Source: Streptomyces bikiniensis (GTDB taxonomy: Bacteria > Actinomycetota > Actinomycetes > Streptomycetales > Streptomycetaceae). Taken from it: a DNA stretch of 64,000 bases. Below the pieces are notes generated by a model that saw nothing but the letters and a program-made list of their open reading frames with translations, had not been told where the DNA came from and searched no databases. Positions 52,894 through 60,897 of the stretch are shown here, piece after piece. The DNA lies in assembly GCA_000716465.1 (NCBI GenBank), contig JNWL01000049.1, forward strand, positions 1 through 64,000, given 5' to 3'. Numbering within the stretch: the stretch's first letter is position 1; each line of letters begins with the position of its first letter. The position numbers were made by a program, and so were the translations under genes.

Positions 52894-53592
52894 TCACGAG
52901 GCGCGCCGGTGCCGGGCCCCGGCGCGACCGCGCAACCGGACCGCCAGGCAGGCCGCGACGGCGACCAGGACGAGGGCCAGGACGCCCTTCGACAGGACGC
53001 CGACGTACCCCTCCACGAGGTCCCACCGCTCGCCCAGCCAGTAACCGGCCATGACGAGGACGCCGTTCCAGACCAGGCTGCCGAGCGCGGTGAGCGCGAC
53101 GAAACGGGCCGTCGGCATCCGTTCGACGCCCGCGGGCACCGAGATCAGGCTGCGGAAGATCGGCACCATCCTGCCGAAGAAGACCGCCTTGGTGCCGTGC
53201 CGGGCGAACCACTCCTCGGTGCGGACCAGGTCCGAGGCCTTCACCAGGGGCAGCCGGGCCCAGAGCGCGTGCATCCGCTCCCGGCCGAAGAGCGCCCCGA
53301 TCCAGTAGAGCGCCACCGCCCCGGCGACCGAGCCGAGCGTCGTCCAGAACAGCGCCGACGCCAGGCTCAGTACACCCTGACCGGCGGCGAAACCGGTCAG
53401 GGGCAGGATGATCTCGCTGGGCAGCGGCGGGAAGAGGTTCTCCAGGGCGATGGCGAGGCCGGCGCCCGGGCCGCCCATCGCGTCGACGAGTCCGGCGGCC
53501 CAGCCGGCGACACCGCCCGCGGGCTCCCCGGTCAGGGCCAGGGGGGTGGAGTGGGCGAAGGAAGTGAAGGCGGCGAAGGCGGCGATCGGCAC
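52894..53592 (-). CDS. DedA-family membrane protein
   Basis: 232 residues. The DedA/SNARE-associated signature is clear: ENLFPPLPSEIILPLTGF, then FGRMVPIFRSLISVPAG. Five to six helices are visible, with a basic tail. DedA proteins are flippases or membrane-homeostasis factors for lipids such as undecaprenyl phosphate. GTG 53592 has TGGAG eight bases upstream. It is followed on the same strand by the kinase gene after 98 bases. Confidence 0.9.
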   Translation of the reverse strand: MPIAAFAAFTSFAHSTPLALTGEPAGGVAGWAAGLVDAMGGPGAGLAIALENLFPPLPSEIILPLTGFAAGQGVLSLASALFWTTLGSVAGAVALYWIGALFGRERMHALWARLPLVKASDLVRTEEWFARHGTKAVFFGRMVPIFRSLISVPAGVERMPTARFVALTALGSLVWNGVLVMAGYWLGERWDLVEGYVGVLSKGVLALVLVAVAACLAVRLRGRAGARHRRAS

Positions 53593-53866
53593 GGCGGGAC
53601 TCCAGGGCGGGGGTCGGGGCTCCGGGGCCCGTCGCCCCGGTACTCCTCCACGCTAGGAATCCGGCCTCCGCGCCGGTACGGGGCTTCCCGTCCGGCCGCC
53701 CTGCGGAAAACCGCGGGGTGCGGGGAGGCGGGGTGCGGGAAGGCTGCCGGGGCCCGGCAAGAGGGGGTGCCGTTCGGTGTGCGCCGCACACGTGTCGGGG
53801 CCGGTCGCGGCCTCCTTACGATGCCGACGGAACGACGGAACGACGGAACGCGACCGGGGGGAGACC

Positions 53867-54025
53867 ATGGAGGACGAGTACGACGCGGCCACCGCCCCCG
53901 CCACCCGGGTCGGCCCCTTCGCCCCGACGCCGGAGCCCACGTGGTACCCGCCCGCCTCGTACGTGGACGTACGGCCGTACGAGCCGCTCCCGCAGGACCC
54001 TTACGGGACCACCCCCGCCCCCTGA
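53867..54025 (+). CDS. Small acidic Pro/Tyr-rich hypothetical protein
   Basis: 52 residues with many Pro, Tyr and Asp, no membrane segment and no recognised domain. GGGGGGAG lies four bases before the ATG. The 3' end overlaps the truncated SnoaL-like gene on the other strand by 25 bases. Its own C-terminus may therefore also have been changed by the deletion there. Confidence 0.45.
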   Translation: MEDEYDAATAPATRVGPFAPTPEPTWYPPASYVDVRPYEPLPQDPYGTTPAP

Positions 54026-54276
54026 ACCGTCCCCGGGACGGTGAAGAACTCGGCGATCTCGTCACGGCCGGAGCGGGCGCCGGTCCAGGGGACGTCGGGG
54101 GAGCCGGGGACGTCGAAGTCGACGGTGTCCGCGAACAGTCCGAGCAGGCCGGGCAGATCCTCGGCGCCGAAGCGCTCGAAGAAGGCGTCGACCGTGCGGA
54201 AGATCCCGGACGCCCCGGTGCTCTCGGCGGCCTTGCGGGTCTCGGCGGTCCCGGGGTGTCCGGAGGCGCTGGTCAT
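54001..54276 (-). pseudogene. SnoaL-like (NTF2-fold) protein, 3'-truncated
   Basis: 91 residues. The first 75 match the beginning of a SnoaL-like domain: VDAFFERFGAEDLPGLLGLF, then WTGARSGRDEIAEFFT. Family members are about 130-150 residues. Here the homology ends after EFFT (near 54042), and 12 unrelated residues lead to the stop. The missing half carries most of the cone-shaped sheet, so the product is probably not folded. Confidence 0.7.
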
Positions 54277-54338
54277 GGCGGCGGATCCCTCGCTTCGCGG
54301 CGGTACCGGAGTCCGAGCCGGGCAGGATCGCGGCCGCC

Positions 54339-54824
54339 GTGCCGCTGACCGCCGAGCACGCCGCCGACCTGGGCGCGTACGCGGGCCGGGTCTTCGACCA
54401 CCACCGCGCCCATCCGCACTTCGTGCGCCTGCCGGCCCGGGAGGGCCTCCGGGGCGGGGACCGGGTGGCGGCCGAGGACGAGCGCGCGGGCCACTACGAC
54501 GAGAAGACCGCCGCCGTCGCCCGCGCCCAGCGGGACGGCGTCCTCACCGACGAGGCCGCCGCCGGGCAGCTGGTGCACGCGGTCATCGCCCTGACCGCCT
54601 CCTGGTCCGTGCTGCCGCAGCTGACCCGCATGCGCGTGCCCGCCCTCGTCGGGGCCGGCCCCGACGCCCAGCGCGAGGCCCTCGTCTCCCTGGTCCGCCG
54701 CCTCGCCGCCCGACCGCCCGGTGGGGACGCGGACGATCCGGCCGCCGGGACGGCGGCCGCCCCGGACCGCCTACCCTTGACGCATGACGAGCAGCAGCGA
54801 CCGGAGCACCGCAGTGAGCGTTGA
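54339..54824 (+). pseudogene. TetR-family regulator, 5'-truncated
   Basis: The frame reads like the ligand-binding half of a TetR protein (YAGRVFDHHRAHPHFVRLPA, then AGQLVHAVIALTASWSVLPQ). The N-terminal DNA-binding HTH (about 70 residues) is absent. The frame stays open upstream towards the SnoaL-like start, but no HTH, ATG or ribosome-binding site is found. GTG 54339 is only a nominal start. The C-terminal 14 residues overlap miaB. The intact version was probably divergent from the SnoaL-like gene. Confidence 0.7.
54772..54777 (+). promoter_or_regulatory. -10 element of a leaderless miaB promoter
   Basis: TACCCT ends six bases before the miaB ATG. The hexamer lies inside the TetR relic. 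Confidence 0.55.
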
Positions 54825-56304
54825 CGGCACCAAGACCTACGAGATCCGCACCTACGGGTGCCAGATGAACGTCCACGACTCCGAGCGGCTCTCCGGTCTG
54901 CTGGAGGAGGCGGGTTACGTACGGGCCCCCAAGGGCGCCGACGGCGACGCCGACGTCGTCGTCTTCAACACGTGCGCGGTCCGCGAGAACGCCGACAACA
55001 AGCTGTACGGCAACCTCGGCCGGCTCGCCCCGATGAAGACCACCCGCCCGGGCATGCAGATCGCCGTCGGCGGCTGTCTCGCCCAGAAGGACCGCGACAC
55101 CATCGTCAAGAAGGCCCCGTGGGTCGACGTGGTCTTCGGCACGCACAACATCGGCAAGCTGCCGGTCCTCCTGGAGCGCGCCCGCGTCCAGGAGGAGGCG
55201 CAGATCGAGATCGCCGAGTCCCTGGAGGCCTTCCCCTCCACGCTGCCGACCCGCCGCGAGTCCGCGTACGCCGCCTGGGTCTCGATCTCCGTCGGCTGCA
55301 ACAACACCTGCACCTTCTGCATCGTCCCGGCCCTGCGCGGCAAGGAGGAGGACCGCCGGCCCGGCGACATCCTCGCCGAGATCGAGGCGCTGGTCGCCGA
55401 GGGCGTCTCCGAGATCACCCTGCTCGGCCAGAACGTCAACGCGTACGGCTCCGACCTCGGCGACCGCGAGGCGTTCTCCAAGCTGCTGCGCGCCTGCGGG
55501 CAGATCGAGGGCCTGGAGCGGGTCCGCTTCACCTCCCCGCACCCCCGCGACTTCACCGACGACGTGATCGCGGCGATGGCCGAGACCCCGAACGTCATGC
55601 CGCAGCTGCACATGCCGCTCCAGTCCGGCTCGGACACGATCCTCCGGGCGATGCGCCGCTCGTACCGGCAGGAGCGCTTCCTCGGCATCATCGAGAAGGT
55701 CCGCGCGGCCATCCCGCACGCGGCCATCTCCACCGACATCATCGTGGGCTTCCCCGGCGAGACCGAGGAGGACTTCCAGCAGACGATGCACACCGTCCGC
55801 GAGGCCCGCTTCGCGAACGCCTTCACCTTCCAGTACTCCAAGCGCCCCGGGACCCCGGCGGCCGAGATGGAGGGGCAGATCCCCAAGGAGGTCGTGCAGG
55901 ACCGCTACATGCGGCTCGTCGCGCTCCAGGAGGAGATCTCCTGGGAGGAGAACAAGAAGCAGGTCGGCCGCACCCTGGAGGTCATGGTCGCCGAGGGCGA
56001 GGGCCGCAAGGACGGCGCCACCGACCGCCTCTCGGGCCGCGCCCCCGACAACCGGCTCGTCCACTTCACCAAGCCGGACGAGGAGGTGCGCCCCGGCGAC
56101 GTCGTGACCGTCGAGATCACCTACGCCGCCCCGCACCACCTCCTCGCCGAGGGCCCGGTCGCGTCGGTGCGCCGCACCCGCGCGGGCGACGCCTGGGAGA
56201 AGCGCACCGCCGAGAAGCCGAACGGCGTCCTCCTGGGCCTTCCCGGGATCGGCGCCCCGGCCCCCCTCCCGGCGGCCGACGCCCCGGCTTGCGGGGCCCA
56301 CTGA
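54784..56304 (+). CDS. miaB: tRNA-2-methylthio-N6-dimethylallyladenosine synthase MiaB
   Basis: 506-residue radical-SAM methylthiotransferase acting on i6A37 of tRNAs reading UNN codons, after MiaA. UPF0004 cysteines are in YGCQMN (C26), NTCAVRENA and VGGCLAQK. The radical-SAM CxxxCxxC is C172, C176 and C179 (CNNTCTFC), followed by a TRAM domain (about 400-465). [11 protein letters not shown] separates it from RimO. The last 35 residues are Pro/Ala-rich. ATG 54784 agrees with the -10 spacing. Confidence 0.97.
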   Translation: MTSSSDRSTAVSVDGTKTYEIRTYGCQMNVHDSERLSGLLEEAGYVRAPKGADGDADVVVFNTCAVRENADNKLYGNLGRLAPMKTTRPGMQIAVGGCLAQKDRDTIVKKAPWVDVVFGTHNIGKLPVLLERARVQEEAQIEIAESLEAFPSTLPTRRESAYAAWVSISVGCNNTCTFCIVPALRGKEEDRRPGDILAEIEALVAEGVSEITLLGQNVNAYGSDLGDREAFSKLLRACGQIEGLERVRFTSPHPRDFTDDVIAAMAETPNVMPQLHMPLQSGSDTILRAMRRSYRQERFLGIIEKVRAAIPHAAISTDIIVGFPGETEEDFQQTMHTVREARFANAFTFQYSKRPGTPAAEMEGQIPKEVVQDRYMRLVALQEEISWEENKKQVGRTLEVMVAEGEGRKDGATDRLSGRAPDNRLVHFTKPDEEVRPGDVVTVEITYAAPHHLLAEGPVASVRRTRAGDAWEKRTAEKPNGVLLGLPGIGAPAPLPAADAPACGAH

Positions 56305-56679
56305 ACCGGGACCGGGGCCGGGGCCCGCTGACCGGGGCCCGCTGAACCGGTCCCGCTGGCCGGGACCCACGAAACCGGGACCCCGCTGTCCCGGGCCCAC
56401 TGGCAGGGGAGTCCCGACCTGAGCGGCCTGCTCGGCCCCCTCGGCCCGCTCGGCCTGAGGAGCGTGTTCGGCCCGAGGGGCCTGCCGCCCCGGGCAGGGC
56501 TCGTGGGACCGGGCTTCCGGGCCCGGCCCCGGGGCTCGCCCCGGTCGGCCGAAGGGAAGCACCTCCGGGGGGAGAGCACCTCCCGGGGAAAGCACTCCCG
56601 AGGGGAAGCGCTTCCGGGGCGACCCCGTCTCCCCGGCCGTCCCCGGACGGCACCGCCCCGGCGCAGTAAGGTGCGGATC
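56305..56679. repeat. Repeat-rich gap after miaB
   Basis: 375 bases without a gene. Degenerate units around ACCGGGACCCGCTG fill about 56305-56400. From about 56555 to 56625, units of about 17 bases (GGGGAAGCACTCCCGA type) repeat four times. Any miaB terminator is hidden in these inverted GC motifs. TAAGGT at the right end is the next promoter. Confidence 0.7.
56667..56672 (+). promoter_or_regulatory. -10 element of a leaderless promoter (LigB-fold gene)
   Basis: TAAGGT ends seven bases before the ATG at 56680. Confidence 0.55.
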
Positions 56680-57387
56680 ATGCTTGTCGCCGCAGCCGTC
56701 TGTCCCTGTCCGCCGCTCCTCGTGCCCGAGGTCGCGACCGGCGCCGCCCCCGAGCTGGACGCCGTCCGGGCCGCCTGCGCGGACGCCGTCGGGCTGCTCG
56801 CCGCCGCCCGCCCGGACCGGCTGTACGTCGTCGGGCCCGCAGCCGCCGGCGCCGACGGCGTCTTCCCGGCCGGCACCACGGGTTCCTTCGCCGGATTCGG
56901 CGTCGACCTCTCCGTACGCCTCGGGGACGGCCCGGCCGGCGACCGAGCCCTCCCCGCCCCCCTCACCGTCGGGGCCTGGCTCCTCGTCCGGGCCCGCTGG
57001 TCCGGCGCACCCGTCGAGGGACTGGGCGTGGGGGAGGAGACCCCGGCCGAGGCCTGCGCCACGACCGGCCGCGAGCTCGCCGCCTCCGCCGAACGCGTCG
57101 CCCTGCTCGTGATGGGCGACGGCAGCGCCTGCCGGACGGTGAAGGCCCCCGGCTACCTCGACGAGCGGGCCGCCGGTTTCGACGCGGAGGCCGTCCGCGC
57201 GCTCGGCGGGGCCGACGCACCCGCGCTGCTCGCCCTCGACACGGGACTCGCGCGCGAACTGAAGGTCTCCGGCCGCGCCCCCTGGCAGGTCCTCGCGGGC
57301 GCCGCCCAGGGCGCCGGGCTCGACGGCCGGCTGCTCCACGAGGACGACCCCTACGGGGTGGAGTACGTCGTCGCGGCCTGGTCCTGA
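56680..57387 (+). CDS. Class III extradiol dioxygenase (LigB)-fold protein, unknown function
   Basis: 235 residues. It resembles the LigB/MEMO superfamily: MLVAAAVCPCPPLLVPEVAT at the start, then RLYVVGPAA and ALLVMGDGSACRT. The iron-binding histidines of true extradiol dioxygenases are not evident, since few His remain, so it may not be an oxygenase. A gene of this kind sits between miaB and miaA in other Streptomyces (recalled). It converges on the antitoxin-like gene. Confidence 0.8.
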   Translation: MLVAAAVCPCPPLLVPEVATGAAPELDAVRAACADAVGLLAAARPDRLYVVGPAAAGADGVFPAGTTGSFAGFGVDLSVRLGDGPAGDRALPAPLTVGAWLLVRARWSGAPVEGLGVGEETPAEACATTGRELAASAERVALLVMGDGSACRTVKAPGYLDERAAGFDAEAVRALGGADAPALLALDTGLARELKVSGRAPWQVLAGAAQGAGLDGRLLHEDDPYGVEYVVAAWS

Positions 57388-57422
57388 TCCGCCCCGGGAC
57401 CGCTCCCGGCACGACACGCGAC

Positions 57423-57467
57423 ACGGCGGACGGCCGCGGAGCACCTCGCTCCGCGGCCGTCCGCCGT
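57423..57467. terminator. Bidirectional terminator
   Basis: A perfect 20-bp inverted repeat (57423-57442 with 57448-57467) with a 5-nt loop lies between the convergent LigB-fold and antitoxin-like genes. Confidence 0.95.
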
Positions 57468-57498
57468 CCTGCCGTACCGGGCGACCGTCAGGCGGCCG

Positions 57499-57846
57499 TC
57501 AGGCGGCCGGCGGCGGCGTCACACCGCCGCCCCCGGCTCCGGTACCGGTCCCGGGGGCACCACCGGTGCCGGGCGTGCCGCCGGTCCCGGGAGTTCCACC
57601 GGTGCCGGGCGTGCCATCGGCCCCCGGAGCGCCACCGTCCTTGTGGCCCATCCGGTCGATCGCCCCCTTCGCCTTGTCCGTACCGGAATGGATCTTGTCG
57701 CTGTACTTGCCCTTGGTCTTCTCGTCGACCACCCTCGCGGCCTTGTCCAGGCCCTGGTCGATCTTCTCCCCGTGCTGCTGCGCCAGGTCGGCGACCTTCT
57801 CCTTGGCCGGGCCGAGCTTGGCCTTCAGCGAATCCATGAGACCCAT
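57499..57846 (-). CDS. Rv0909-type antitoxin-like protein with Gly/Thr/Pro repeat tail
   Basis: 115 residues. The first 68 are a charged amphipathic helical region (MGLMDSLKAKLGPAKEKVAD, then HGEKIDQGLDKAARVVDEKT) as in the family annotated as MT0933/Rv0909-like antitoxins. The tail is a run of about nine GTPGTGG-type triplet units. No toxin gene lies next to it, so the label is by family only and a DNA- or membrane-associated role is equally possible. ATG 57846 has AAGG about seven bases upstream. Confidence 0.75.
   Translation of the reverse strand: MGLMDSLKAKLGPAKEKVADLAQQHGEKIDQGLDKAARVVDEKTKGKYSDKIHSGTDKAKGAIDRMGHKDGGAPGADGTPGTGGTPGTGGTPGTGGAPGTGTGAGGGGVTPPPAA
57545..57640. repeat. Coding repeat of the antitoxin-like tail
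   Basis: About nine units of roughly 9-18 bases (CCGGTGCCGGGCGTGC type) encode the GTP/GGA repeats. The copies at about 57560, 57578 and 57596 are nearly identical. Confidence 0.8.
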
Positions 57847-58027
57847 GGGGGCACCTTCCCTCCGCGGACCCTCGCGGGCCCGTCCTCGTGTTCTGCCCCC
57901 GGCGCCCGGGGGCCTGCCTACGCGCCTTCGGCCGCCTCGACGCCCTCCGTACGGACCACGTGCCCGTTCTTCGCCGGAGAACGCGCGACCACGTCCGCCT
58001 TCTCGCGCCACCCGGGGCGAGCACCTA

Positions 58028-58043
58028 TGGCAAAAACTTGCCA
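58028..58043. promoter_or_regulatory. Palindromic operator candidate
   Basis: TGGCAA and TTGCCA form a perfect 6-4-6 palindrome, the only A-run-rich site in this kilobase. It lies 181 bases upstream of the antitoxin-like gene and 150 bases upstream of miaA. Confidence 0.45.
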
Positions 58044-58181
58044 AAACGCCCATATCCACTCCACAGCGTACTCGGAGGGGAGGGCCCCCGCGACGACCCG
58101 CGACCGGGTGCCGCGTACGGGGCAACGAGGCCGGGCGGGACCCGTCACGCGACTCGTTCGGGTACGGGTCCGGAGGTTTGC

Positions 58182-58187
58182 GAGACT
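58182..58187 (+). promoter_or_regulatory. -10 element of a leaderless miaA promoter
   Basis: GAGACT ends six bases before the GTG at 58194. Confidence 0.55.
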
Positions 58188-58193
58188 GGGGCG

Positions 58194-59132
58194 GTGAGAA
58201 GCGCAGCTCCCGCCCCGCGGGTCATCGCCGTCGTCGGCCCCACGGCGGCCGGAAAGTCCGATCTGGGTGTCTTCCTGGCCCAGCAGCTCGGCGGCGAGGT
58301 CGTCAACGCCGACTCGATGCAGCTGTACCGGGGGATGGACATCGGGACCGCCAAACTGACCCCCGAGGAGCGCGGCGGCGTCCCGCACCGCCTCCTCGAC
58401 GTCTGGGACGTCACCGAGGCCGCCAGCGTCGCCGAGTACCAGCGCCTCGCCCGCGCCGAGATCGACCGGCTGCTCGCCGCCGGCCGCACCCCGGTCCTCG
58501 TCGGCGGCTCCGGCCTCTACGTACGGGGGGCCGTCGACGCCCTGGAGTTCCCCGGCACCGACCCGGCCGTCCGGGCCCGTCTGGAGGCCGAGCTCGACGA
58601 GCGCGGCTCCGGCGTCCTGCACGCCCGGCTCGCCGCGGCCGACCCCGAGGCGGCCCGCGCGATCCTGCCCGGCAACGGGCGCCGCATCGTCCGGGCCCTC
58701 GAAGTGATCGAGATCACCGGCAAGCCCTTCACCGCCAACCTCCCCGGCCCCGACTCCGTCTACGACACCGTCCAGATCGGCGTCGACGTGGCCCGTCCCG
58801 AACTCGACGAACGCATCACCGCGCGCGTGGACCGGATGTGGGAGGCCGGCCTCGTCGACGAGGTGCGCGCCCTGGAGGCGCGGGGCCTGCGCGAGGGCCG
58901 CACCGCCGCCCGTGCCCTCGGCTACCAGCAGGTCCTCGCGGCGCTCGCGGGGGAGTGCACCGAGGACGAGGCGCGCGCCGAGACCGTGCGCGCCACCAAG
59001 CGCTTCGCCCGCCGCCAGGACTCCTGGTTCCGCCGCGACCCGCGCGTGCACTGGCTCAGCGGGGCCGCCGAGCACCGGAGGGAACTCCCGCGAGAGGCGC
59101 TGTCGTTGGTCGAACGAGCGGTTACAGCCTGA
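58194..59132 (+). CDS. miaA: tRNA dimethylallyltransferase MiaA
   Basis: 312-residue enzyme adding an isopentenyl group to A37 of UNN-reading tRNAs, the substrate for MiaB. Walker A is VGPTAAGKS (K21), the substrate motif NADSMQLYRGMDIGTAKLT follows, and the C-terminal region has ALGYQQVL and TKRFARRQDSWFRRDP. Length and motifs are standard. GTG 58194 is favoured by the -10 spacing. Confidence 0.97.
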   Translation: MRSAAPAPRVIAVVGPTAAGKSDLGVFLAQQLGGEVVNADSMQLYRGMDIGTAKLTPEERGGVPHRLLDVWDVTEAASVAEYQRLARAEIDRLLAAGRTPVLVGGSGLYVRGAVDALEFPGTDPAVRARLEAELDERGSGVLHARLAAADPEAARAILPGNGRRIVRALEVIEITGKPFTANLPGPDSVYDTVQIGVDVARPELDERITARVDRMWEAGLVDEVRALEARGLREGRTAARALGYQQVLAALAGECTEDEARAETVRATKRFARRQDSWFRRDPRVHWLSGAAEHRRELPREALSLVERAVTA

Positions 59133-59234
59133 TCACGTGATGGCATCGGGACGCCCTGCCCGTCATTCCGGCGGTCGGGAGCGTGCCATCATCGAGCATC
59201 GATCGACCAAGTGGAGTCCGAGTGGGGAGGGCGC

Positions 59235-59777
59235 GTGGCGATGGAGGCCGGCCCTCGCGACAGAGAACAGCACGACGCGGTCCTCGGCGACCCGGCGGCG
59301 GATCCTTCGGGCGACCTGCCGGGCGACCCGCCGGGTGGGACCCCGCACCGTCCGGCGGACGACGCCCCGGTCGGGACTCCGGGGCTGACCCCGGACGGAC
59401 CCGACGACGCGGTCGGCACCGCCGTCGTGGTGGACGCCGACGAGGTCGAGGTCGAGCTGCGCCCCCAGCGGCGGCTGCGGATCTGGCAGCTGGCCCCGAT
59501 CGTGGGCCTCGCCGCCGTCGGCTCGCTCATGTTCGCCTTCCCGCTCGCCTTCGGCTCCGGGGATGGCGGTGCCGTCGTCGCCATGCTCGGCCTGCTCATC
59601 AGCTCCTGCGCGGCGGGCTGGGGCGTGATGGCCGCCCGCAAGGTCGGCCACACCTGGCCCGGACTCCCGGCGCGCGGATCCGGCGAGCGCCCCGACTGGC
59701 GCGTCCTCACCCTGTACGTGGCGACCATCGGGGCCCTGGCGGTCCTCGCGGTCTGGCGCGTGGCCCGCCTGCGCTGA
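59235..59777 (+). CDS. Three-helix membrane protein of unknown function
   Basis: 180 residues. An acidic Pro/Gly/Asp-rich N-terminus (about 1-75) precedes three membrane helices (about 85-105, 112-132 and 155-175). GTG 59235 is chosen because GGGGAGG lies five bases upstream; the alternative ATG 59241 is two codons later. It lies between miaA and dapF, as recalled for other Streptomyces. I do not recognise a functional family. Confidence 0.75.
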   Translation: MAMEAGPRDREQHDAVLGDPAADPSGDLPGDPPGGTPHRPADDAPVGTPGLTPDGPDDAVGTAVVVDADEVEVELRPQRRLRIWQLAPIVGLAAVGSLMFAFPLAFGSGDGGAVVAMLGLLISSCAAGWGVMAARKVGHTWPGLPARGSGERPDWRVLTLYVATIGALAVLAVWRVARLR

Positions 59778-59829
59778 CCCTCGCGCCGCAGGCCCGTGGA
59801 CCACCGGCCCGCACCTCGACCCCGCGCCG

Positions 59830-59835
59830 TACAGT
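59830..59835 (+). promoter_or_regulatory. -10 element of a leaderless dapF promoter
   Basis: TACAGT ends seven bases before the GTG at 59843. Confidence 0.6.
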
Positions 59836-59842
59836 TGATCGC

Positions 59843-60760
59843 GTGACCAGCACGCAGACCTCCCCGCTCCGTTTCCTCAAGGGCCACGGCACCGAGAACG
59901 ACTTCGTGATCGTCCCCGACGCGGAGAACGCCCTCGACCTGCCCCCCGCCGCCGTCGCCCGGCTCTGCGACCGGCGCGCCGGCATCGGGGGCGACGGGCT
60001 GCTGCACGTCGTGCGCAGCGCCGCCCATCCCGAGGCCCGGCACCTGGCCGACGAGGCCGAGTGGTTCATGGACTACCGCAACGCCGACGGCTCGGTCGCC
60101 GAGATGTGCGGGAACGGGGTCCGGGTCTTCGCCCGCTACCTGGAGCACGCCGGACACGTCACCGCCGGCGAGGTGCCCGTCGCCACCCGCGGCGGGGTCA
60201 AGCACGTGCACCTCGACAAGGACGGCTCCGTCACCGTGGCCATGGGCCGCGCGGTCCTCCCCGAGGCCGCCGCCACGATCACCGTCGACGGCCGCAGCTG
60301 GCCCTCCCGCAACGTCAACATGGGCAACCCCCACGCGGTCGCCTTCGTCGAGGACCTCGACCACGCGGGGACCCTGTCCACCGAGCCCGCCTACGCCCCC
60401 GCCTCGGTCTACCCGGACGGGGTGAACATCGAGTTCGTCGTCGACCGGGGCCCCCGCCACGTCGCCATGCGGGTCCACGAGCGCGGCGCCGCCGAGACCC
60501 GCTCCTGCGGCACGGGCGCGTGCGCCGTCGCCGTCGCCGCCGCCCGCCGCGACGGCGCCGATCCCGCCGAGAGCGGCACCCCCGTCACGTACATCGTCGA
60601 CGTCCTCGGCGGGACCCTGGTCATCACCGAGCACCCCGACGGGCGGATCGACATGACCGGCCCGGCCGTCATCGTTGCCGAGGGCACCGTCGACCCCGCC
60701 TGGCTGGCCACGGGCCCCGGGAACGCCGCAGCCGCCGGAATCGAAACGGTCAACGACTGA
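59843..60760 (+). CDS. dapF: Diaminopimelate epimerase
   Basis: 305-residue epimerase converting LL- to meso-diaminopimelate. Streptomyces walls use LL-DAP, so here it mainly serves lysine synthesis. The two catalytic cysteines are C89 (EMCGNGVRVFARY) and C222 (RSCGTGACAVAVAA). GHGTENDFV near the start and NMGNPHAV are substrate-binding motifs. GTG 59843 gives the usual N-terminus. Confidence 0.97.
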   Translation: MTSTQTSPLRFLKGHGTENDFVIVPDAENALDLPPAAVARLCDRRAGIGGDGLLHVVRSAAHPEARHLADEAEWFMDYRNADGSVAEMCGNGVRVFARYLEHAGHVTAGEVPVATRGGVKHVHLDKDGSVTVAMGRAVLPEAAATITVDGRSWPSRNVNMGNPHAVAFVEDLDHAGTLSTEPAYAPASVYPDGVNIEFVVDRGPRHVAMRVHERGAAETRSCGTGACAVAVAAARRDGADPAESGTPVTYIVDVLGGTLVITEHPDGRIDMTGPAVIVAEGTVDPAWLATGPGNAAAAGIETVND

Positions 60761-60897
60761 ATTATCGCTCGAATGGGTGATCCGTTTCACGCTGAGCGAG
60801 AGCGTGACTGCGCCGCGTGGTGGGGTCGGTAGCATCAAGCACCGGCCCCCGGGCACGCCTGGCCCGCCCACCGCCGGTCTGTCGCCGGAGGTGCCCC

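Larger units (their letters stand above)
57847..58193. other. Divergent region between antitoxin-like gene and miaA
   Basis: 347 bases without a gene. The main feature is the palindrome TGGCAA-AAAC-TTGCCA (58028-58043) inside an AT-rich patch. Further right is the miaA -10. Confidence 0.55.

Noticed and set aside
54583..57444. A 953-codon minus-strand frame over miaB and the LigB-fold gene
   Set aside because: Shadow of conserved coding sequence on the other strand; composition and lack of any start signal argue against it.
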